Of a stretch of DNA of 6,978 nt, positions 1 to 6,347 are shown one piece after another; the first letter of the stretch is position 1; every line of letters starts with the position of its first letter. Position numbers and translations under genes: made by a program. The DNA lies in contig JACCZZ010000066.1 of NCBI GenBank assembly GCA_013695715.1, positions 1-6,978 on the forward strand, read 5' to 3'. The notes under the pieces are model-generated. The model was given only the letters and a program-made list of their open reading frames with translations. It did not search any database and was not told the DNA's origin. The DNA is from Chitinophagales bacterium. GTDB taxonomy: Bacteria; Bacteroidota; Bacteroidia; Chitinophagales; UBA10324.

Positions 1-329
1 TCACAGATTCCAATGGCTGCACAAACTCCGCGACAATTGATGTTGTGTTAACAGGAATAGAAAACTTGTTTACTGATACTCAGATTTCAATCTATCCCAA
101 TCCTTCAAATGGGAATTTTGTAATTGAATTACTTAATAGCAATTCCAGATTCTTATTGATTGAAATTGTAAATGTATTAGGAGAGAAAATTTACTCTGTT
201 GCAGAAAACCTTTCTTCATCTAATTTGAAAATGAAATTAGATTTAGAGAATGTGACACAAGGCATTTACTTCATTGAGATAAAAACGGAAACTTATTATG
301 TTAAGAAAAAATTACTGATTGAAAAATAG
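1..329 (+). CDS. 3' end of a secreted protein with a type A T9SS sorting tail (5' truncated)
   Basis: The reading frame is open from base 3 to a TAG stop at 327-329 and has no stop before the window edge. The gene therefore begins upstream, and the GTG at 45 is most likely an internal Val codon, not a start. The fragment has 108 residues. The first 14 or so (TDSNGCTNSATIDV) resemble the last strand of the Ig-like or SprB-type repeats common in Bacteroidota surface proteins. Next comes a C-terminal domain with the type A signature: SIYPNPSNGNF at its start, a central VNVLGEKIY strand, then GIYFIEIKTE and a basic end (VKKKLLIEK). In this family the tail directs proteins across the outer membrane through T9SS and is usually cleaved, leaving the protein secreted or attached to the surface. 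The function of the missing body cannot be read here. Confidence 0.9.
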   Translation, partial: TDSNGCTNSATIDVVLTGIENLFTDTQISIYPNPSNGNFVIELLNSNSRFLLIEIVNVLGEKIYSVAENLSSSNLKMKLDLENVTQGIYFIEIKTETYYVKKKLLIEK

Positions 330-579
330 GGAGGATGATAAACAGCCTGCTGCATTGAAGTTTGAATACGCTGCTTCATTGTTCATAATCCTTGTGTTTA
401 CAGATTAGGAAATGGTGTAAACTGCATTTAACTTAACGGGTTACATTTTGCCTTTGACGCTTAATGAAAAAAACTTACTGTGCAGTTGTAACCTTTCTCA
501 ATACTGACGTTCTATAAAAGAGAACATACAAGTACAATCTTATCTCACTGGATTTCCTTTAAAATGAAAATGAAAACTT
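330..579. other. Intergenic region with no convincing promoter
   Basis: This 250-base gap lies between two same-strand genes and holds no open frame I would call a gene. I looked for TAnnTTTG with an upstream TTG and found only imperfect matches: TGCCTTTG at 449-456 and TACATTTTG at 442-450 (one base too long). Neither has a TTG at 19-21 bases. The stretch just before the next start is A-rich (561-577), which is a normal ribosome binding context in this phylum. By contrast, the tRNA and GT117 promoters in this window match the consensus fully, so the next gene may be weakly expressed, use another sigma factor or need an activator. Confidence 0.5.
352..382 (+). terminator. Weak hairpin downstream of the truncated T9SS cargo gene
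   Basis: Bases 353-360 (CATTGAAG) pair with 374-381 (CTTCATTG) with one T-T mismatch, plus a G-T closing pair, around a 13-base loop. It lies 22 bases after the stop at 329, where a terminator would be expected. There is no clean T-run after it, so this is only a candidate. Confidence 0.25.
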
Positions 580-2142
580 ATGCTTAAACATTTTTCCTTA
601 ATAAGTTTATTGCTGGCAGTGTCTTTACAAACTTATGCTCAATCCCCCACCTGGGCCGATGATGTTGCGCAGATTATTTACAACAACTGCAGCAGTTGTC
701 ATCATGAAGGTGGCATAGGCCCCTTTGCCCTAATGAGTTATGAGGATGCTTTTAACAATGCGTTCAGCATAAAGGCTCAAGTAGAATCGAGGCTGATGCC
801 ACCATGGAAACCCGACCCTGATTATATGCATTTCAAAGATGAAAGGGTACTTTCTGATACCGACATCAGCACCATCAGCAACTGGGTTGTGGCAGGCGCC
901 CCTTCCGGTGATTTATCGATGGCACCCTTACCTCCTGTATTTACTCCAGGATCAGCTTTGCCAACAATTGATTTAGCATTGCAAACACCATCTTATACAG
1001 TTCCTGTTAATGTGGATGATTATCGCACATTCGTGATACATTCAAATTTCACGGAAGATGTATTTCTAAATCAGATCGAATACATGCCTGGTAATGGGTC
1101 TATCGTTCATCATATCGTAATTTTTTACGACCCCACAAATTACTCATGGAACCTCGATCAGGCGGATACAGTGCCGGGTTATGAGAGTTATGGAGTAGGA
1201 CCAATAAACAATTCTTCAGACATTATTGGTGCCTGGGCTCCGGGCAGTGGAGTTTTTACCTTACCGGAAAATATGGGTATTCGTATACCTGCAGGAGCAG
1301 ATTTCGGGGTTGAAGTGCATTATGCACCGGGAAGCAACGGACTTACCGATGTATCGGCAGTAAATCTAAAATTTACTGATGCAACCCAGCAGAATATAAG
1401 AGAAGTTTATGTTGATGGCATTCTTAATCATTTTGATAATTTAACAGATGGACCGTTATTTATTCCTGCTAATACGATACAGACTTTTCATGAAGAATTT
1501 GATTGGCAGTATGGAGACATTTCGGTAATCTCTATCTTTCCTCATATGCATCTTGTAGGTAAATCATTTAAGGTATGGTCGCTCGATGAAAACAATGATA
1601 CAACACACCTAATCAGCATCCCCGATTGGGATTTCCATTGGCAAGGATTCTATGACTATCAAAAGCCCGTACACATTACTGATCCATCAGAACTATGGGC
1701 AGAAGCAACCTACGACAACACTACAGGTAATCCAGACAACCCAAGCAATCCTCCACAGGATGTATATGCAGGAGAACATACTACAGATGAGATGATGATT
1801 GTATTTTTCACCTGGCTTCCTTATGAAACTGGAGATGAAAATATTATCTTAGACAGTTCACTGGTAACTACAGTGCCTCTTATAAGTACAGTAAATACAA
1901 CCTTACTAATTTACCCGAATCCAGTGCATGATGAACTCCTGATTTATACCAATTTTCAAGCTTCAGGTACTATTAGTTATGAATTGTTTGATGTAACCGG
2001 AGGGATTGTTAAACAATGGCAAGAACCAGGCAGCATACAAAAGATTAGTAAGATCTCAGTTAATAATCTACAATCAGGCGTGTACCTGCTTAAGGCTTCT
2101 TCAGCGGAAGGTGCTCGTTTTGCAAAAGTGATAAAACAATAA
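580..2142 (+). CDS. Secreted cytochrome c-copper type II monooxygenase fusion with T9SS tail
   Basis: The protein has 520 residues. Residues 1-20 form a Sec signal peptide (LISLLLAVSLQTYAQ core) with likely cleavage after the Ala of TYA. A short cytochrome c-like domain follows, with one heme site CSSCH (C37, C40, H41) and a probable axial Met in RLMPPW (M73). Residues from about 130 to 430 match the copper type II ascorbate-dependent monooxygenase fold (PHM, DBH, MOXD1). The HH pair H177/H178 in IVHHIVIFY and H247 in VEVHYAP match the CuH site. H322/H324 in FPHMHLVGK and M405 in TTDEMM match the CuM site. Residues 444-520 are a type A T9SS tail (IYPNPVHDELL to GVYLLKAS). Family members hydroxylate aliphatic or benzylic C-H bonds with O2 and a reductant. 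Here the fused heme may supply electrons, which is inference, and the substrate is unknown. The only cysteines are the two heme ligands, so the disulfides of animal PHM are absent. The ATG at 580 directly begins the signal peptide. Confidence 0.88.
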   Translation: MLKHFSLISLLLAVSLQTYAQSPTWADDVAQIIYNNCSSCHHEGGIGPFALMSYEDAFNNAFSIKAQVESRLMPPWKPDPDYMHFKDERVLSDTDISTISNWVVAGAPSGDLSMAPLPPVFTPGSALPTIDLALQTPSYTVPVNVDDYRTFVIHSNFTEDVFLNQIEYMPGNGSIVHHIVIFYDPTNYSWNLDQADTVPGYESYGVGPINNSSDIIGAWAPGSGVFTLPENMGIRIPAGADFGVEVHYAPGSNGLTDVSAVNLKFTDATQQNIREVYVDGILNHFDNLTDGPLFIPANTIQTFHEEFDWQYGDISVISIFPHMHLVGKSFKVWSLDENNDTTHLISIPDWDFHWQGFYDYQKPVHITDPSELWAEATYDNTTGNPDNPSNPPQDVYAGEHTTDEMMIVFFTWLPYETGDENIILDSSLVTTVPLISTVNTTLLIYPNPVHDELLIYTNFQASGTISYELFDVTGGIVKQWQEPGSIQKISKISVNNLQSGVYLLKASSAEGARFAKVIKQ

Positions 2143-2150
2143 TTGCCAGG

Positions 2151-2200
2151 AGGCTGACTAAATTTTATGGGATCATTCCTTTATTTAAGTTAGCCTCTTT
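2151..2200. terminator. Imperfect long hairpin between convergent genes
   Basis: AGGCTGACTAAAT (2151-2163) pairs with ATTTAAGTTAGCCT (2183-2196), with one G-T wobble and one bulged base. The loop can fold further through GGGA/TTCC at 2170-2180. The hairpin starts 9 bases after the stop of the monooxygenase gene and ends 16 bases before the stop of convergent rlmB, so it could end transcription in both directions. The T-tract is short on the plus strand (CTTT, 2197-2200) and poor on the minus strand. The strength of termination is therefore uncertain. Confidence 0.6.
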
Positions 2201-2211
2201 AGTTGTAACGA

Positions 2212-2976
2212 TCAGGTTACATTCATTCTTTGTTTCATAGCTTCATATAAAATCATTCCGGTTGCAACAGATACATTGAGTGAGTTAAATTGATTTTTCA
2301 TGGGAATTCTTACAATCATATCTACCAACCTCAGCAGCTCTGGTGAGATTCCCTCACCCTCTGAACCCATGATGATAGCAGTTGGAATTTTTAAATCTGT
2401 ATCATAAATATATTTCGATCCTTTCGTCTCACATGCCAGCAACTGAATACCGTTTACTTTGAGCTGCTTTACCAGTTGCACTAAATTTTTTTCACGGCAT
2501 ATCGCCATCTTACTTAATGCCCCGGCTGATGCTTTCACAGCCTCTGAGTTTATAGAAGCTGTTTCTGTTTGGGGGATGATGAGAGCATGTACTCCCGTGC
2601 ATAGAGCGGTGCGTGTAATAGCTCCAAAATTTCGTACATCGGTAATGCGGTCAGCAATTAATAATAGGGGCAACTCACCCTGCGCATAGATCTGCGCAAG
2701 CACGTCATCAGTTTTGTAAAATAAAACCTGAGAAACAGCTGCTGCTGCACCCTGGTGATTGCGATGCAGCCTGTTTAATTTTTCTATTGGAACAAACTGT
2801 ATTGGTACCTCCTGCTGCTGCGCCATTCGCACCAGCTTACCGATTGCTTCCCTATGAATTCCTTTTTGGATGAATATACGCTCGATGGTTGTTTCTCCAA
2901 GAAGGGCTTCTTCTACAGGATGAATGCCATAGATGAATTGGCCTTTGGAGGGATATTTCTCTGAGGTTTTTTCCAA
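2212..2976 (-). CDS. rlmB: 23S rRNA (guanosine-2'-O)-methyltransferase RlmB, SpoU/TrmH family
   Basis: The protein has 254 residues, close to the usual size of the family (about 245). Residues 14-90 form the SpoU substrate-binding domain (IYGIHPVEEAL). The SPOUT catalytic domain follows with its three motifs: NFGAITR (116-122, with the catalytic-type Arg), IIMGSEGEGIS (201-211), and RIPM plus SLNVSVATG (223-240), which forms the knot that binds S-adenosylmethionine. RlmB methylates the 2'-OH of G2251 in the 23S peptidyl-transferase P-loop (E. coli numbering). SpoU paralogues such as TrmH look alike, but the N-terminal domain and motifs favour RlmB. The start appears to be TTG at 2976-2974. 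There is an in-frame TAA three codons upstream (2982-2980) and no ATG before codon 51, which lies inside the conserved domain. It lies 8 bases after the stop of the GT117 gene and has no Shine-Dalgarno motif, so the two are probably cotranscribed and perhaps translationally coupled. Confidence 0.92.
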   Translation of the reverse strand: MEKTSEKYPSKGQFIYGIHPVEEALLGETTIERIFIQKGIHREAIGKLVRMAQQQEVPIQFVPIEKLNRLHRNHQGAAAAVSQVLFYKTDDVLAQIYAQGELPLLLIADRITDVRNFGAITRTALCTGVHALIIPQTETASINSEAVKASAGALSKMAICREKNLVQLVKQLKVNGIQLLACETKGSKYIYDTDLKIPTAIIMGSEGEGISPELLRLVDMIVRIPMKNQFNSLNVSVATGMILYEAMKQRMNVT

Positions 2977-2984
2977 TAATTAAA

Positions 2985-5900
2985 TTATTTAGCGGGAGGA
3001 GTGTATAAGTTCATATATCGCTGAAAAGCTTCCTGCGCCTTAGTAAGCAATAAAGTGTCATTGTTTTTTTGGGAGATCTCATTAATCTCGTTAAGAACGT
3101 AAACCCCCTCATTCATATCCTGAGTAAAATATTTTCTATTGTCTACATCCAAGGCTGAGTAGTAACGCATCTGATCTGAATACACAGTAAGAAGTCTGTT
3201 AAGCATTGTCTCACCCTTATCTATTGCACCTGCGTCGTAATAATTTTTAGCAATGGCCAGGTTAAGATATGAAACCGGAACATTCTTTTCAGGTAGTACC
3301 GAAACACATTTATCCAATACCTGAATTGCAGAATCTTTATTTCCCTCTGCTATTAATGCTGCCGCCAGGCGGGCAAAATTGCTTCGCAGGTTGGTTACCA
3401 TTCGTAAAATATTCTCATCAAGATAAACATCATGTTTATCTACACCACCCCAGGCAAATTTATTCATCAGGTTATTATACATAAGATCAGTCTGAACTCC
3501 CCCAGGCAGACCATCATTCACTTTTGTAGTATAAGGCACAAGGCGGTACGCAAGACCCTCCTGCTGCAAGAAATCGTTAAGACCTAAGTATGCATCCGGT
3601 GCAACTGAAATTGCAAAGTAAATTGGCCTTTTCCATAAGTTGCTACGCAGAATTTCCAGGGTAAGAATGTCGTTCTTGAGCAGTGTATTTTTATTCATGC
3701 GCCACTCCATCCTGCTTACAATCTTTGAAGTATCTTTAGGTTGCACTACATGATTTGTCAATATTTCCTGCTTATTAACCGGTATGAATAAACTTTTAGC
3801 AGGCACATAGTTCACCGGTTCACCACCATAATCAATCATGTTTTTTCTGTCGCTGCTGAACATAAAATCCAACACTGAGCTGATTGAATAAAACTGGTTT
3901 TGATTTATTGACTTGTTTTCATAAAAACGCAAATAGTCACGGTTTGATCCACGGTAGGCAGAGCTGTCAACCGAGATGATAACAGCATCTGACTGGTTTA
4001 CTTTTCTTCTTAGATTATCAATGTACCAATCAACACCAAGTAAGCTGAGGTTCACAATCCGTACATCAGGCCGTATTCCCTCAACTTCCTGAGCATACCA
4101 GAGTGGATAAGTATCGTTATCACCTTGAGTGAAAAGGATTGCATTAGGAGCACAAGACTCAAGGTAATTTCTTCCGAAATCTCTTGCGGTATATCGGTTA
4201 GATCGGTCATGATCATCCCATCCCTGTGCTCCCATCAATGTTGGAATTAACAGAGAGATTCCAGTAGCAAGCAGGGCTGCATTTCGTGAATTCATCCTTT
4301 TTCTCATATATTCAAATAAAGCCATAGAACCCAAACCAATCCATATTGTGAAAGCATAAAAAGATCCCGCGTAGGCATAATCGCGCTCACGCGGTTGCAG
4401 AGGTGTCTGGTTCAGATATATTACAATGGCCAAACCAGTAAAGAAGAATAGAAGCAACACTACCCAGGCATCTAACTTATTTCTTTTGAAATGAAAGATG
4501 GCACCTGCAAGGCCAAGAAAAAATGGAAGCAGATAAAATTTATTCTTTGCTTTATCTTGATTATAGGGATAAGGCAAGGTCTGCTGATCTCCAATCATTG
4601 CATTGTCAATGAATGGAAATCCTGTAATCCAGTTACCATGCTGAATGTCCCCATCGCCCTGAACGCCATCCTGCCTTCCTGAAAAATTCCACATGAAATA
4701 TCGCCAGTACATAAAGCCTACCTGGTAGGTGAAGAAAAAATTTAGATTATCACCCATGGTTGGTTTCTCATTCTCCTTAAGATTAAGCCAGTTCCTATAA
4801 AATCTTATATGTGAAGGGTCGTCATTATCCCATACACGTGGGAAGATCATCTCATCTTTGGAATCGTATTTTACAATTGGCTTGCGATCTAAAAAAGTGT
4901 ATTTATCCTTATCGCGGAAATAGCGCTTCTCTCCATTTTCCCTGTCGAGTTCAGTCGGCTGTGCAGTAAACACAGGGCCATAGGCTAATGGGCGTTCACC
5001 ATACTGTTCCCTGTTAAGGTAACCCAGCAATGCTATCGGATCTTTTGGGCTGCTCATATTGATGGAAGGATCAGCACCGGCACGAATAACTACCATAACA
5101 TAGGAGGAATACCCAATGATGATGTATAAAGTAGTGAGAATTGCAGTATGCAGAACATAGTTACCCTTCTTTCTTGCATACCTTAAACCAAATATTACGA
5201 AGCCGGCAAGCAGTAAAAAAAGAAATAAAACCCCACTGTTAAAGGGAAGTCCGAAATCATTAACAAACAAAATATCAAGCTGTGCCGCAAGCTTTGGGAT
5301 ACCTGGTATAATGCCGTATTGAATAAATGCCAGGATTGCTATGCCAATAGCTGTAGTCTTTATAATGTTCCACCTGGTGGGAGGAAATTTCCTGAAAGAA
5401 TAAACAAATACCATTGCAGGCAATGCCAATAAACCCAACAGATGCACACCGATAGAAAGCCCTATAAGATAACCGATGAGGATGATCCACCGGTCAGCAT
5501 CGGGCCTTTCGGCAACATGATCCCATTTTAATATAGCCCAGAAAACAATTGCTGTAAAAAATGAGGACATCGCATACACTTCACCCTCTACTGCAGAAAA
5601 CCAAAATGAATCGGCAAAGGTGTAGGAGAGCGCTCCTACAGCACCTGCTCCCATTACTGCAATTAGTTCGGCACCCCGAAGGTCTGTCTCCTTTTTACCT
5701 ACAATCTTTTTGGCAAAGGAGGTAACAGTCCAGAAAAGAAATAATATAGTAAGTGCACTGAAAATGCCAGACATATAATTTACCATGAGGGCAACTTTCG
5801 ACGGATCTCCTGCAAGAAGGGTAAAAATGTGCCCTACCATTATGAACAAAGGAGCACCCGGAGAATGTGCCACCTGAAGTTTATAAGCACAGCTAATAAA

Positions 5901-6014
5901 TTCACCACAATCCCAGAAACTCCCCGTGGGCTCTGCTGTCATCCAATAAACTGTAGTTGCAATAATAAATATGGTCCATCCGATGATGTTGTTGACCTTA
6001 TTATATAAACTCAT
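2985..6014 (-). CDS. GT117/DUF2723 (TMEM260-like) membrane glycosyltransferase homologue with C-terminal repeat region
   Basis: The protein has 1009 residues. About 12 hydrophobic segments can be read, at roughly 10-27, 55-68, 74-101, 116-135, 146-163, 176-207, 218-238, 261-280, 286-311, 493-509, 517-534 and 549-595. A large polar loop lies at about 312-490, and a soluble C-terminal half at about 600-1009, with TPR-like helical pairs at 876-956. The first extracytoplasmic loop has the family signature TGSFWDCGEF (30-39) then VAHSPGAPLF (48-57). D35 and E38 are candidates for the acidic catalytic residue of a GT-C fold. QGDNDTYPLWYAQ (630-642) is another block I associate with bacterial members. 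The human relative TMEM260 is a protein O-mannosyltransferase. The donor and acceptor here are unknown, and transfer to exported proteins is inference. The ATG at 6014 follows a consensus promoter by about 20 bases. It is the first gene of a two-gene unit with rlmB. Confidence 0.85.
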   Translation of the reverse strand: MSLYNKVNNIIGWTIFIIATTVYWMTAEPTGSFWDCGEFISCAYKLQVAHSPGAPLFIMVGHIFTLLAGDPSKVALMVNYMSGIFSALTILFLFWTVTSFAKKIVGKKETDLRGAELIAVMGAGAVGALSYTFADSFWFSAVEGEVYAMSSFFTAIVFWAILKWDHVAERPDADRWIILIGYLIGLSIGVHLLGLLALPAMVFVYSFRKFPPTRWNIIKTTAIGIAILAFIQYGIIPGIPKLAAQLDILFVNDFGLPFNSGVLFLFLLLAGFVIFGLRYARKKGNYVLHTAILTTLYIIIGYSSYVMVVIRAGADPSINMSSPKDPIALLGYLNREQYGERPLAYGPVFTAQPTELDRENGEKRYFRDKDKYTFLDRKPIVKYDSKDEMIFPRVWDNDDPSHIRFYRNWLNLKENEKPTMGDNLNFFFTYQVGFMYWRYFMWNFSGRQDGVQGDGDIQHGNWITGFPFIDNAMIGDQQTLPYPYNQDKAKNKFYLLPFFLGLAGAIFHFKRNKLDAWVVLLLFFFTGLAIVIYLNQTPLQPRERDYAYAGSFYAFTIWIGLGSMALFEYMRKRMNSRNAALLATGISLLIPTLMGAQGWDDHDRSNRYTARDFGRNYLESCAPNAILFTQGDNDTYPLWYAQEVEGIRPDVRIVNLSLLGVDWYIDNLRRKVNQSDAVIISVDSSAYRGSNRDYLRFYENKSINQNQFYSISSVLDFMFSSDRKNMIDYGGEPVNYVPAKSLFIPVNKQEILTNHVVQPKDTSKIVSRMEWRMNKNTLLKNDILTLEILRSNLWKRPIYFAISVAPDAYLGLNDFLQQEGLAYRLVPYTTKVNDGLPGGVQTDLMYNNLMNKFAWGGVDKHDVYLDENILRMVTNLRSNFARLAAALIAEGNKDSAIQVLDKCVSVLPEKNVPVSYLNLAIAKNYYDAGAIDKGETMLNRLLTVYSDQMRYYSALDVDNRKYFTQDMNEGVYVLNEINEISQKNNDTLLLTKAQEAFQRYMNLYTPPAK

Positions 6015-6039
6015 GAAGGAATTAATTTTTAAAGATGGG

Positions 6040-6069
6040 CAAAAATAGTTTATTTGTTAATTGGTTCAA
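6040..6069 (-). promoter_or_regulatory. Bacteroidota-type promoter of the GT117-rlmB unit
   Basis: Read on the minus strand, TTG (6069-6067) is followed by exactly 19 bases and then TATTTTTG (6047-6040). This is a full match to the TTG-N19-TAnnTTTG consensus of the Bacteroidota housekeeping sigma factor. Transcription would begin near 6034, giving a leader of about 20 bases before the ATG at 6014. Confidence 0.8.
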
Positions 6070-6111
6070 GAGGCCTAAAGAGGAACAATTGAAGTTAGAA
6101 AGTTTCTCTGA

Positions 6112-6125
6112 TTTGTAATTACAAA
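6112..6125. repeat. Perfect 14-bp palindrome between divergent promoters
   Basis: TTTGTAATTACAAA is identical to its own reverse complement. It covers the TTG of the tRNA promoter's -33 box (6113-6115) and lies 43 bases upstream of the divergent GT117 promoter. The position suits an operator for a dimeric regulator. An AT-rich chance palindrome is also possible, and no second copy is seen in the window. Confidence 0.4.
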
Positions 6126-6142
6126 CCCATCCTTTAACTTTG
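6113..6142 (+). promoter_or_regulatory. Bacteroidota-type promoter of tRNA-Gln
   Basis: TTG (6113-6115), a 19-base spacer, and TAACTTTG (6135-6142) match the housekeeping consensus completely. The predicted start of transcription is near 6148, about six bases before the mature tRNA, so 5' processing would remove very little. Confidence 0.82.
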
Positions 6143-6153
6143 GCCTCCTGAAT

Positions 6154-6226
6154 TGACCGATAGTGTAACTGGCAACACGTCTGATTTTGGTTCAGAAGAG
6201 TCTAGGTTCGAGCCCTAGTCGGTCAA
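6154..6226 (+). tRNA. tRNA-Gln, anticodon TTG
   Basis: All four arms can be drawn without mismatches. The acceptor is TGACCGA (6154-6160) with TCGGTCA (6219-6225), and the discriminator is A6226. The D stem is GTGT/ACAC (6163-6166, 6175-6178) with a GG in its loop. The anticodon stem is TCTGA/TCAGA (6180-6184, 6192-6196) around loop TTTTGGT, placing TTG at 6187-6189. The T stem is CTAGG/CCTAG (6202-6206, 6214-6218) with loop TTCGAGC. The anticodon reads CAA and, by wobble, CAG. The U1-A72 first pair is also found in E. coli tRNA-Gln, where it helps identity. CCA is not encoded (the sequence continues CGT), so it must be added after transcription. It appears monocistronic, with its own promoter and terminator. 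Confidence 0.97.
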
Positions 6227-6231
6227 CGTAA

Positions 6232-6266
6232 AAGCCGCCGCAAATTATGAGCGGCTTAATTATTTC
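6232..6266 (+). terminator. Intrinsic terminator of tRNA-Gln
   Basis: AAGCCGC (6232-6238) and GCGGCTT (6251-6257) form a perfect 7-bp GC-rich stem with a 12-base loop. The T-rich stretch AATTATTT follows. It begins 6 bases after the tRNA. Confidence 0.85.
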
Positions 6267-6320
6267 ATAGCTCCTACCCTTGGTTTTTGGCTCCACCTGA
6301 GTTCTTGCTATTTCTTTTTC

Positions 6321-6328
6321 TATCTTTG
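6321..6328 (+). promoter_or_regulatory. -7 box of the prs promoter
   Basis: TATCTTTG matches TAnnTTTG exactly. The bases 19-21 upstream (around 6297-6301) do not give a TTG; the nearest, at 6305-6307, is only 13 bases away. The predicted start near 6334 leaves a very short leader of about 14 bases before the prs ATG. Confidence 0.6.
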
Positions 6329-6347
6329 CCGACCGTTAAAAAATGGG

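Noticed and set aside
45..329. Separate 94-residue gene starting at GTG 45
   Set aside because: The same frame is open to the window edge, and the residues before 45 (TDSNGCTNSA) look like the end of a surface repeat, so this is the tail of a larger gene.
2459..2689. Plus-strand open frame of 76 codons
   Set aside because: It lies wholly within rlmB on the other strand, and its translation shows no recognisable domain.
3269..3484. Plus-strand open frame of 71 codons
   Set aside because: It lies opposite the C-terminal part of the GT117 gene; its sequence looks like an antisense translation with no family features.
4491..4682. Plus-strand open frame of 63 codons with a hydrophobic stretch
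   Set aside because: It lies opposite the GT117 gene; the hydrophobic run comes from antisense reading and there is no promoter box or leader.
5275..5490. Minus-strand open frame of 71 codons
   Set aside because: It lies in another frame inside the GT117 coding region, which is continuous and well conserved here.
6227..6347. Integration or attachment site at the 3' end of tRNA-Gln
   Set aside because: No repeat of the tRNA 3' end and no integrase gene is seen; a terminator and the prs promoter box follow directly.
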